Positions 35,036 to 42,784 of a stretch of 64,000 nucleotides of DNA are shown in pieces. Position 1 is the first letter of the stretch. Every line of letters begins with the position of its first letter. The stretch comes from Streptomyces sp. Ncost-T10-10d (GTDB lineage Bacteria; Actinomycetota; Actinomycetes; Streptomycetales; Streptomycetaceae). The notes under the pieces were generated by a model that searched no databases, was not told the origin of the DNA, and worked only from the letters and a program-made list of their open reading frames with translations. Location: positions 28,069-92,068 of the forward strand of contig NZ_FMDF01000217.1 of the NCBI RefSeq assembly GCF_900091955.1, in the 5' to 3' direction. The position numbers and the translations under genes are program-made.

Positions 35036-36670
35036 ATGAACCTGCCGCCCCTGCCCGACCGGCGCACCCTGCTCACCGCGGGCGCCGCAGCAGCGCTCAC
35101 CGGCGTCACCACGACCGCCTGCAGCGGCGCATCCGTCGCCGGTTCCGGAACCGGCGACGGGGGCAACTCCTCGGGCACGTCGGGCGCCACGGGCGGCACC
35201 ACTCCTGCCTCACCCGCCTCATCGGTCCCGTCGAAACCCTCCCCCTCCGGCCCGGTGAACTGGTCCGCCCTGGCCAAGAGCCTCGACGGCACCCTCGTAC
35301 GCCCGCAGGACGCGGCCTACCCGACCGCCCGTCAGCTCTACAACACCCGCTTCGACGGTCTGAGGCCCGCTGCCGTCGCATACGTCAGGCACGCGGCGGA
35401 CATCCGCGAGTGCCTGGCCTTCGCCCGCCGCACCGCCACCCCCGTGTCCATCCGCAGCGGCGGTCATTCCTACGCCGGCTGGTCGAGCGGCAACGGACGC
35501 CTCGTCCTTGACGTCTCGTCACTGTCCCGCGTCGACAGGAGCGGCACGATCGGCGCGGGCGCCAAACTCATCGACGTCTACCAGGGCCTCGCCCGCAACG
35601 GCCTGACGATCCCCGGCGGCTCCTGCCCCACGGTCGGCATCTCCGGCCTCACCCTCGGCGGCGGTCACGGTGTCGCCTCCCGCGCGTACGGCCTGACCTG
35701 CGACAGCCTCACCGCAGCGACCGTCGTCACGGCCGACGGCAAGACCCTCGTCGTGGACGCCAAACACCACCCGGACCTCTTCTGGGCGCTGCGCGGCGCG
35801 GGCAACGGCAACTTCGGCGTGGTCACCGAGCTGACGTTCTGCACCCGCCCGGCCCCGCAGACCGTCACCGCGTACATGTCGTGGCCGTGGTCGCGCGCCC
35901 GGGCCGTCATCCAGGCCTGGCAGGAGTGGGGACCGTCCCAGCCCGACGAGATCTGGTCCTCGGCGCATCTCGCCGCGGGCCCGGGCGGCGGCCACCCGAC
36001 CGTTTCGGTGGCCGCGTTCAGCCTCGGTACGTACGGCGACCTGCAGAACGCCGTCGACCGCCTCGCCGACCGGATCGGTGCCTCGGCGTCCTCCGTCTCG
36101 CTGCGCCGCCGCAGCTACCAGGAGGCAATGCTCGTGTACGCGGGCTGCTCGGGCATCACCGACGCCCAGTGCCATCTGCCGGGCACGACGCCCGGCCGCA
36201 CCCCGCAGGGCACGCTCCGGCGCGAGACGTACGCAGCCGCGTCCGACTTCTACGACCGCTCCCTGTCCCCGGCGGGCGTGAATGCCCTGCTCGACCGGGC
36301 CGAGGCGTTCACCCGGATTCCCGTCACCCAGGGCGGAGGTGGCGGCTCCATCGCACTCACCGCACTCGGCGGGGCGATCAACCGGGTCTCCCCGCAGGCG
36401 ACGGCCTTCGTTCACCGCCGCTCACGCGTACTCGCCCAGTACATCGGCGCCTGGAGCCCCGGCACGGCGGGCAGCGCCCAACAGGACTGGCTGAAAAACA
36501 CCCACGCGGCGATGCGCCGGTACGCGTCCGGAGCGGCGTACCAGAACTACACGGACCCGGCGCTGACCGACTGGCGCCGGGCCTACTACGGCTCGGCTGC
36601 CGACCGTCTCACCCAACTGAAGAAGCAGTACGACCCCGGCCGCCTCTTCGCTTTCCCGCAGGCTCTCTGA
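35036..36670 (+). CDS. Exported FAD-linked oxidoreductase of the berberine-bridge type
   Basis: 544 residues. The N-terminus has a twin-arginine-like DRRTLLTAG followed by a hydrophobic stretch and a lipobox-like TTAC near 28-31, so it is likely exported and possibly lipidated. FAD-binding PCMH domain (about 105-280) and C-terminal BBE motif (RAYYGSAADRLTQLKKQYDP). H144 (RSGGHSYAGW) and C197 (GGSCPTVGISG) match the two residues that bind FAD covalently in this family. Substrate unknown; such enzymes oxidise sugars or natural products. Good context-independent call. Confidence 0.92.
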   Translation: MNLPPLPDRRTLLTAGAAAALTGVTTTACSGASVAGSGTGDGGNSSGTSGATGGTTPASPASSVPSKPSPSGPVNWSALAKSLDGTLVRPQDAAYPTARQLYNTRFDGLRPAAVAYVRHAADIRECLAFARRTATPVSIRSGGHSYAGWSSGNGRLVLDVSSLSRVDRSGTIGAGAKLIDVYQGLARNGLTIPGGSCPTVGISGLTLGGGHGVASRAYGLTCDSLTAATVVTADGKTLVVDAKHHPDLFWALRGAGNGNFGVVTELTFCTRPAPQTVTAYMSWPWSRARAVIQAWQEWGPSQPDEIWSSAHLAAGPGGGHPTVSVAAFSLGTYGDLQNAVDRLADRIGASASSVSLRRRSYQEAMLVYAGCSGITDAQCHLPGTTPGRTPQGTLRRETYAAASDFYDRSLSPAGVNALLDRAEAFTRIPVTQGGGGGSIALTALGGAINRVSPQATAFVHRRSRVLAQYIGAWSPGTAGSAQQDWLKNTHAAMRRYASGAAYQNYTDPALTDWRRAYYGSAADRLTQLKKQYDPGRLFAFPQAL

Positions 36671-36695
36671 CGTACGGCAATATCCGTGCCGTACG
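36671..36695 (+). terminator. Hairpin after the FAD oxidoreductase
   Basis: CGTACGGCA (36671-36679), loop ATATCCG, TGCCGTACG (36687-36695): perfect 9-bp inverted repeat directly after the stop codon at 36668-36670. Confidence 0.7.
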
Positions 36696-36777
36696 GCCAC
36701 GGGCGTGACGTATGGCCACGGGCCCGGCGTATGGCCACGAGCCCGGCCCCGGCACCGGCACCGGCACCGGCACCGGC
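36688..36777. repeat. Tandem repeats between convergent genes
   Basis: Three copies of a roughly 20-bp unit CGTAyGGCCACGrGC are followed by about four tandem GGCACC hexamers (CCGGCACCGGCACC...). They fill the gap between the FAD oxidoreductase and PAP2 genes and look like slippage-prone spacer sequence. Confidence 0.7.
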
Positions 36778-36799
36778 CATCGATGGTCCCGGCCGCCTC

Positions 36800-37531
36800 C
36801 TACGCGGCCAGGTCCTTCTCGCCGTCCCCGCCGCCCGTACCCGGCCGCGGCTCGGGAATCCCGAACGCCCCGGCCCGCCCGTCCGCCGTTGCCGACGGCT
36901 CCGGCCGGCGCGACCGTACGAGCCACCCGAGCCGGTCCGAACGGGAGACGGCCGCCACCAACGGCGTCAGCAGCATCATCGCCAACGGGGCAAGCAGCAG
37001 AGCGGTTGCCGTGCCGAGTGCGAAACCGCCGACGACATCGGTCGGGTAGTGGACACCCATGTAGATCCGGCAGAAGCCTTCCAGCAGGGCGAGCGCGATC
37101 GCAGCGATGCCGAACTTCCGGTTGGCCACGAAGAGCCCGACGGCCAGGGCCATCGCCATCGTGGCGTGGTCGCTCACGAAGGAGAAGTCGTTCTTCCCGT
37201 CCACCAGGACGTCCAGCCCCTGGTGATCCCGGAACGGACGCGGCCGCTCCACGAAGCCGCGGATCGGGATGTTGATGAGCAGCGCGATCCCGGCGGCGAG
37301 CGGCGCCCAGACGATCCCTGCGACCGCCGTCACCGAATCATCGGCCGTGCCGCGCCGGCGGACGCTCCACCAGCACCACAGGACCACCAGGACCATGCCG
37401 AGCATGATCCCGTACTCGCCGACGAACTCCATGACCCGGTCGAACCAGGTGGGAGCGGACTTCGCGAGCCCATTGATGTCGTAGAGCAGGCTGACGTCGG
37501 GGTTCGACCCATCCAGTGCGAGTCCAGCCAT
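36800..37531 (-). CDS. PAP2-family membrane phosphatase
   Basis: 243 residues from ATG 37531 with AAGGGG 9 nt upstream. Five to six membrane helices carry the PAP2 phosphatase motifs: ERPRPF, the SDHATMA variant of PSGH, and RIYMGVHYPTDV. Enzymes of this type dephosphorylate lipid pyrophosphates such as undecaprenyl pyrophosphate (BcrC) or phosphatidic acid on the outer face of the membrane. The C-terminal 45 residues are a polar cytoplasmic tail. Monocistronic. Confidence 0.9.
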   Translation of the reverse strand: MAGLALDGSNPDVSLLYDINGLAKSAPTWFDRVMEFVGEYGIMLGMVLVVLWCWWSVRRRGTADDSVTAVAGIVWAPLAAGIALLINIPIRGFVERPRPFRDHQGLDVLVDGKNDFSFVSDHATMAMALAVGLFVANRKFGIAAIALALLEGFCRIYMGVHYPTDVVGGFALGTATALLLAPLAMMLLTPLVAAVSRSDRLGWLVRSRRPEPSATADGRAGAFGIPEPRPGTGGGDGEKDLAA

Positions 37532-37821
37532 CTGCTGCGGCCCCTTGCCTTGTCTGCTGCCGCGGTCCACACCCATGTGCACCGCTTTGACGAACCCCCG
37601 TGTCGGTTCGATCACTACGTGGATCAGTACTGCGTGGCGGCTCTGTCCGTGAGGTCTTCCCCGATCAGCGCCGCATGGTCAGTGCACCACTGTCCGGTCC
37701 ACCCAGGGAACGACGTGCCCCGTGCGTACGTTCCACTCTCCACCGAATGATCACCATGACGTTATCGAAGAGTGACTCATCGTCGCAGCTCAGGGCCCAG
37801 GCTTCACGGAGAGTTCCGGCC
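37532..37821. other. Intergenic region between PAP2 and wall hydrolase genes
   Basis: About 290 bp containing the PAP2 ribosome binding site and presumably its promoter, with a locally AT-richer patch (37745-37790). I see no open frame with a ribosome binding site and no repeat other than the hairpin at its right end. Confidence 0.5.
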
Positions 37822-37857
37822 ACCGCCCTCCCGGCGTCATGCCGCCGGGAGGGCGGT
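37822..37857 (-). terminator. Hairpin overlapping the stop codon of the wall hydrolase gene
   Basis: Arms 37822-37836 and 37843-37857 (15-bp perfect, core CCGCCCTCCCGGCG), 6-nt loop. The stop codon (37837-37839) is in the loop, so the terminator stem is partly coding, an economical arrangement. Confidence 0.8.
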
Positions 37858-38847
37858 CGGAAGGGCCGCGGCCCCGTCCTTGGTCACGCGCGTCGCGCCG
37901 AAGTAGTCGGGCGTGTCGATCTTGTCGAACCGGATCACGGCCCCGGTGTACGGAGCGTTGATCATGTACCCGCCCCCGACGTACAGCCCCACGTGATGAA
38001 TGGCCCGCGAGTTGTTCAGATCGTCCGAGAAGAACACCAGGTCACCCGGGAGCAGCTCGTCCCGCGAGGGGTGCGGCCCGGCGTTGTACTGATCGTTCGC
38101 CACTCGGGGCAGCTCGATGTCCACCGTGCGGTACGCGGCCTGGGTCAGCCCCGAACAGTCGAACCGCCCGCCCTGCGCGGCCGTGCCGTTGCCGCCCCAC
38201 AGGTACTTCGTACCGAGCTTCTTCTGCGCGAAGTAGATCGCCCCGGCCGCCTGCTGCGAGGGCTGCACCCGTCCGACGGGCCGGGCGAAACTCTTCTCCA
38301 GGGACCGGATGATGGTGACGTAGTTCCGCGTCTCCTCAATGTCCGGAACCCCGCCCGACCGGATCACCCGATACGCACCGGCGTTGTACGCGGCCAGCAT
38401 GTTGTCGGTCTGATCCCCCGGCACCTTCTTCACGTACCCGGCCAGTTCGCAGTCGTACGAGGCCGCGGACGGAATTGCATCGGCCGGATCCCATACGTCC
38501 CGGTCCCCGTCCTTGTCCCCGTCGATCCCGTGACCGGCCCAGGTGCCCGGGATGAACTGCGCGATGCCCTGAGCGGCGGCGGGACTCTCGGCCCGAGGGT
38601 TCCACCCGCTCTCCTGGTAGAGCTGGGCGGCCAGCAGGGCCGGGTTGATGGCGGGGCAGAGGTTGCCCCACTTCTCCACCAGGGGACGGAATTTCGCGGG
38701 CACGGCCCCCTTCGCCAGCGCGACGGCTCCGCCGCTGCCGGAACTGACGAGTCCGGCAGCGGCGGAGTACGTACCGACGACGAGCAGCGCCACGAAGCAC
38801 ATGGCCATGCCGACACCGATGCCACCAACCACCCAGAATTTCCGCAC
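37837..38847 (-). CDS. Bifunctional cell-wall hydrolase: lytic transglycosylase plus NlpC/P60 peptidase
   Basis: 336 residues: membrane anchor or signal (7-33), soluble lytic transglycosylase domain (about 50-180) with catalytic E79 in YQESGWNP and AQGIAQFIPGTW, then NlpC/P60 domain (about 198-325) with catalytic C231 (FDCSGLTQ) and H284/H285 (IHHVGLYVG). It cuts both glycan strands and stem peptides. This two-domain layout is the usual peptidoglycan hydrolase of Gram-positive type IV secretion (VirB1/TcpG type), and the cmd VirB-like cluster lies 16 kb downstream. In S. coelicolor I recall the equivalent gene adjoining cmd directly. Confidence 0.93.
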   Translation of the reverse strand: MRKFWVVGGIGVGMAMCFVALLVVGTYSAAAGLVSSGSGGAVALAKGAVPAKFRPLVEKWGNLCPAINPALLAAQLYQESGWNPRAESPAAAQGIAQFIPGTWAGHGIDGDKDGDRDVWDPADAIPSAASYDCELAGYVKKVPGDQTDNMLAAYNAGAYRVIRSGGVPDIEETRNYVTIIRSLEKSFARPVGRVQPSQQAAGAIYFAQKKLGTKYLWGGNGTAAQGGRFDCSGLTQAAYRTVDIELPRVANDQYNAGPHPSRDELLPGDLVFFSDDLNNSRAIHHVGLYVGGGYMINAPYTGAVIRFDKIDTPDYFGATRVTKDGAAALPTALPAA

Positions 38848-38960
38848 CCCTCAACCATCCCTCATCAAGGCCGGGTTCATGAGTGGTTTCGCGGGTGTGT
38901 ACGAATCATCCGGTTCGTGAAGGTCGTCGACCGGCCACTCCGGCGCGTATTGACCGCCCC

Positions 38961-39566
38961 TCAGGCGGCCCCGGTGGACCAGTAGTCGGAGTGCACGTTG
39001 GGACGCGGAAGGGGGTAGACGCCCTCGTAGGCAGGCCCGTTCGGCTTGGAGGTGGAGTCGGCGACCTTCGACTCCTTCACGCAGGGGCTGTCCGCCTCGA
39101 AGAACGCCTGCCCCTTGCCGCGGAAACTCACACTGATGCCGAAGCCGGCCTTTGTCTGTGCGTAGACCGCCGGGAACTCCTTGTCGTTGTTCTTCGCCTT
39201 GATGCGGTAGTCGCTCTTGCGCCAGAACTTCTCGACCTGATCCAGGAAGCTCTGCCGCCGCTCCGCCGACACGATGGTCATCACGGTGCGCCTGCGCGTC
39301 ACATCGCAGCTGCCCGTCGTCGTCGGGCCGTGCGCCCACTGCACCTCGGGGTTGATCTCCTTCAGTACGGCGTCGAGCATGCCGTCGGACCGTTCGGCGG
39401 CCTCCTGCATGTCCATACCGCTCTCCTTGGTGCTCTTGGTGCTCTTGGTGCTCTTGGTGGTCCCGGCGCTCCCGCTGCCGCTCGATTGTCCGCTGTCGTT
39501 GCCGCAGCCGGACAGTCCGAAGCCGAAAGCCAGGGCCACCGCAACGATCTGGAGCCTTCGCTTCAT
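38961..39566 (-). CDS. Lipoprotein, candidate immunity partner of the DUF1023 protein (cassette 2)
   Basis: 201 residues. Lipoprotein signal MKRRLQIVAVALAFGFGLSGC gives lipidated C21, followed by a Ser/Gly/Lys linker containing KST tandem repeats. The globular part includes EVQWAHGPTTTGSCDVTRRR and ends EGVYPLPRPNVHSDYWSTGAA. It overlaps the stop of the upstream DUF1023 gene by 4 nt, so the two are made together. The paralog at 42224-42784 has the same partner arrangement. A lipoprotein coupled to a lipase-like protein resembles TslA/TilA of Staphylococcus, where the lipoprotein is the immunity factor; here this is inference. Confidence 0.85.
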   Translation of the reverse strand: MKRRLQIVAVALAFGFGLSGCGNDSGQSSGSGSAGTTKSTKSTKSTKESGMDMQEAAERSDGMLDAVLKEINPEVQWAHGPTTTGSCDVTRRRTVMTIVSAERRQSFLDQVEKFWRKSDYRIKAKNNDKEFPAVYAQTKAGFGISVSFRGKGQAFFEADSPCVKESKVADSTSKPNGPAYEGVYPLPRPNVHSDYWSTGAA

Positions 39567-42037
39567 CGCTGTTCCTCCATCTTGAGCCTGTCGGAGTGTC
39601 CCGACACGATCAGAGCGATGCTGTCCGCCGACATGGCGTCCCGTACCGGATCGAAGTAGTTGGAGTGCGCGTCGAAGCTCACACCGCTGGTGCTGATCAG
39701 AGGCTGGCCGGGGGCCACCGGGAACCGCGTGGCCCCGAAGGCCTTGCTCGCCGGGTCCTTGCCGAACCAGAGGTCGTCGTCGCCCGGGTCTGCCAGGTCG
39801 CCGGCGAGGTACGCACCGGCGGGGCCTCCCAGAATCATCCCCACGATGCCCGCGGCAGCCTGTGTCTTGGACGGGAGCTTGGTCACCGGGTCGTTGGCCG
39901 CGGCACCGACGAAGACATGCCCGCTGCCCACACCGAGGTCCACGGCACGGTCCACGCCCACTCCCGGACTGCCGACCAGGATGATGTCGTCCACCCCCGG
40001 AATCCCACCGTCGCGCTGCGTCGCCGCCCCTACGGTACGTGAACCGTAGGAGTGCCCGATGGCCGTGATGTGCGGGTCCTTGTTCTGATTGGTGGCCGCG
40101 ATGCCGCCCATGAAGTCGCTGTAGGCCGCGCCGCCCTTCTCCGCACGGCCGGTGCCCGCGACCGCCAGGCTGTGCAGTCCGTCCGGCGTCTGCGGTGCGT
40201 CGTATCCCAGCCAGACGATCGACGCGGTGGACGAGTCGTAACCCTGGGCTCCGATCGCCGTGTCACGGGCGCGCTTGAGGTCGTTCTTCGCGAATTCCTC
40301 GTCGAGGGAAGTGTTCAGTCCCGGCACATAGGCCGACACGTTCTTCGAGGTGTCGGGGTTCCCGTAGGAGACGATGGCCCGCCCGTTGCCCTCGTCGCTG
40401 ATGCCGATCAGGTACATCGGCGGCTGGCTCCCCTCCTGCAGCTGCCGGTCGATCTCCTTCAACCCTGCCAGCTGGTCCTTCGACTTGGAGTCGGTCTTCC
40501 CCTCCAGCTTGGAAATCAGGTCCGGGAGGTTCTTCCGGTTGGCCGCGTCCCTGTCCGCGACCGGGATGCCGTCCAGATTGCCGATCTTGTCCGGGGAGAG
40601 CTCCAGGTACTGATCGCGTTGTTGCTGCGTCAGCCCGTTCCACCAGTCCTTGCGTTGGGCCGCAGTCGCGTTGTACGGAATTCGGTCGTTGAGGTAGTCG
40701 CGCTCCGCGTCCCGTACCGCCGCCTCGACGCGGCTACCGGAGCCGGGCAGCCCGGCGACCGCGCCGCCACCCCCGCCGGATGCCTTGGTCATGTCCCAGG
40801 CGGCGGCTACGTACTTGCCCTTGTCCCACTTGTCGCCGGCGCCGCGTGCGGCCTGGGCGTACTGGTCGGCGATGCCCTTGGCGGTGTCGACGGGGTGGGA
40901 GACCGTGTCGATGACACCGCTGACGTCGCCCCACAGGCCGTCGTCGCCGACGACGCCGGTGAGGAAGTTGCCGTCCGAGGGGCGGGAGGTGTTGGTGCCG
41001 GAGTTTTGTCTACCCGCGTCGACCTGCGTAGAAGAATCGCCGGAGGCGGACTCGGAGGAACCGCCGGAGGAACCGCCGGAGGTGTCGGAGCCACCGGTGC
41101 TGTCTGTGCCACCGGAGCCGCCGGAGCCGCCAGAGCCACCGGAACCGCCGGATGAGGCGGAGCCGCCCGAATCCGAGCCGCCGGATGTGGTGGACCCACC
41201 GGATGCGTCGGATCCCCCCGATGCGGTGGACCCACCGGATGTGTCCGAGCCGCCGGACCCCGTGCCCCCGGTCACGGTCGCGCCCTCGGATCCCGCACCA
41301 CCGGCGGAATCGGATCCGCCTCCGGTTGAGGTGCCACCGCCGTTACCCGCATCTGTGCCGTTGCCGGCGACCACGTCGACATCGGGTGCCGGGCAGGCGC
41401 TTCCGGTCAACTGGCAGATGGCGTTACGGATCTCCCCGGTCAGCTGCCCGCCGATGCCCGTCGCCACGAGCCCGCCGATGAGCGCCACGACCACGAGGAT
41501 CATGCCGAGGTACTCCATCGCGGTCTGACCGGCGTCCCGACGCCACTTGATCATCCGCGCGATGCTGAACGGCCGGTGCTCGGCGCGCTGTTCAGGACTG
41601 AGCCGGAACCATTCGCGCGAGCCGGCCCGGAACAACAGGACGACGACGACAACCGGCATCACCAGTTGCGTCACACCCTGGCCACCGGTGCCCTCGCTCA
41701 GTGTCGCCAGGGCGCCGAGGGCGAGCCAGGCGTGCACCGCGAGGAGCCCGCGCCAGATCCAGACGCCGCCGGTCCGCATGTACAGCGACAGCACGAATCC
41801 CGTGACGCCGGGCAGTGCGGCGTACAGCACCATGCCCAGCAGATGACCGTCCACCGCATCGACGGACGAGGCCACGACCAGCGCGTCGATCGCACCCACG
41901 ACGGTGACGACGAAGAGCAGCCGTACGAGAATCAGCACCGCTTGCAGAGGGCGCGACAACGACTGTCTGCCCGGAAGGGCGGCGGCAGCGCCTATATCGG
42001 CGCCACCCGGTACCGCTAATTCTCGTATGCCAGACAC
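39563..42037 (-). CDS. Membrane domain - pilin-like segment - Ser/Gly linker - DUF1023 alpha/beta hydrolase fusion
   Basis: 824 residues from GTG 42037 (GGGAG 7 nt upstream). Order: about four membrane helices (30-135); a segment GQTAMEYLGMILVVVALIGG (170-189) identical in style to Flp/TadE-type pilins after a basic stretch; a low-complexity Gly/Ser/Thr linker (225-352); a helical region; and a DUF1023 hydrolase domain (about 540-800) with nucleophile GHSYGSR (S663) and a late His in DAHSNYF. The hydrolase end closely matches that of the protein at 42781-44565. Coupled to a lipoprotein gene. Likely membrane or surface-displayed hydrolase; substrate unknown. Confidence 0.85.
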   Translation of the reverse strand: MSGIRELAVPGGADIGAAAALPGRQSLSRPLQAVLILVRLLFVVTVVGAIDALVVASSVDAVDGHLLGMVLYAALPGVTGFVLSLYMRTGGVWIWRGLLAVHAWLALGALATLSEGTGGQGVTQLVMPVVVVVLLFRAGSREWFRLSPEQRAEHRPFSIARMIKWRRDAGQTAMEYLGMILVVVALIGGLVATGIGGQLTGEIRNAICQLTGSACPAPDVDVVAGNGTDAGNGGGTSTGGGSDSAGGAGSEGATVTGGTGSGGSDTSGGSTASGGSDASGGSTTSGGSDSGGSASSGGSGGSGGSGGSGGTDSTGGSDTSGGSSGGSSESASGDSSTQVDAGRQNSGTNTSRPSDGNFLTGVVGDDGLWGDVSGVIDTVSHPVDTAKGIADQYAQAARGAGDKWDKGKYVAAAWDMTKASGGGGGAVAGLPGSGSRVEAAVRDAERDYLNDRIPYNATAAQRKDWWNGLTQQQRDQYLELSPDKIGNLDGIPVADRDAANRKNLPDLISKLEGKTDSKSKDQLAGLKEIDRQLQEGSQPPMYLIGISDEGNGRAIVSYGNPDTSKNVSAYVPGLNTSLDEEFAKNDLKRARDTAIGAQGYDSSTASIVWLGYDAPQTPDGLHSLAVAGTGRAEKGGAAYSDFMGGIAATNQNKDPHITAIGHSYGSRTVGAATQRDGGIPGVDDIILVGSPGVGVDRAVDLGVGSGHVFVGAAANDPVTKLPSKTQAAAGIVGMILGGPAGAYLAGDLADPGDDDLWFGKDPASKAFGATRFPVAPGQPLISTSGVSFDAHSNYFDPVRDAMSADSIALIVSGHSDRLKMEEQR

Positions 42038-42223
42038 GACGGGTCTCCCAGCTTTGTGAGTGGGCGCAGCGACAGTTCCCCCGGTCTCTGTATGCGACCA
42101 CACCAACACTGGGCGCGGCATGGGTCCCAGGACCCAATGCCGGACTCAAAGCCCCAGGTGGCCAGCCCGTCCCTTACCCCACCGACTGGCCGGATATGGA
42201 CCATTGAGGATGATGACGTGCCG

Positions 42224-42784
42224 TCAGGGCGCTCCGGCGGACCAGAAGTCGGAGCGGACGTTGGGGCGGGGAAGGGGATAGACACCCTCGTAGGCGGGGC
42301 CGTTCGGTGGGGTGGTGGATTCGGCGACCTCCGACTCCTTCACGCAGGGGCTGTCTACCTCGAAGAAGGCTTGCCCCTTGCCGCCAATACTGAGGCTGAC
42401 ACCGAAACCGTCCTTCGTTTGCGCGTAGATCGCCGGAACATCCACATCTTTGTTAACGGCCTTGATCCTGTATCCGCTCTTGCGCCAGAAGCGGTCCACC
42501 ACGCCAAGGAAGCTGCCCCTGCGCTCCTCAGAGACAACAGTCATCACTACGCGCATGCGGGACACATCGCAACTCCCCGTACTAGTCGGCCCGTGCGCCC
42601 ACTGGACTTCCGGCTTGATCTCTTTTAGTACTGCGTCAAGAATCCCGTCAGCATGGTCGGCTGCACCTTGCATGTCCATTTCTGCCTGCTTCCCCCGATC
42701 CGATGAATTATCGATATTCGCGCAACCGAATAAGGAAACGCAAAACAGCATCGCTACCGCCATGACCCGAAACGGATACCTCAA
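42224..42784 (-). CDS. Lipoprotein, candidate immunity partner of the WXG-like DUF1023 protein (cassette 1)
   Basis: 186 residues starting at TTG 42784, which overlaps the upstream stop (TTGA). Signal peptide MRYPFRVMAVAMLFCVSLFGC gives lipidated C21. The body is paralogous to the lipoprotein at 38961-39566: both have AVLKEI-PEVQWAHGPT-TGSCDV and end in YEGVYPLPRPNV. The first 25 residues after the Cys differ and lack the KST repeats. Base composition is clearly lower in GC than the surrounding genome, suggesting recent transfer. Confidence 0.85.
   Translation of the reverse strand: MRYPFRVMAVAMLFCVSLFGCANIDNSSDRGKQAEMDMQGAADHADGILDAVLKEIKPEVQWAHGPTSTGSCDVSRMRVVMTVVSEERRGSFLGVVDRFWRKSGYRIKAVNKDVDVPAIYAQTKDGFGVSLSIGGKGQAFFEVDSPCVKESEVAESTTPPNGPAYEGVYPLPRPNVRSDFWSAGAP

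Noticed and set aside
36688..36777. Short tandem repeats considered as a CRISPR array
   Set aside because: Units are contiguous or 6 bp long without unique spacers, and no cas genes are present.
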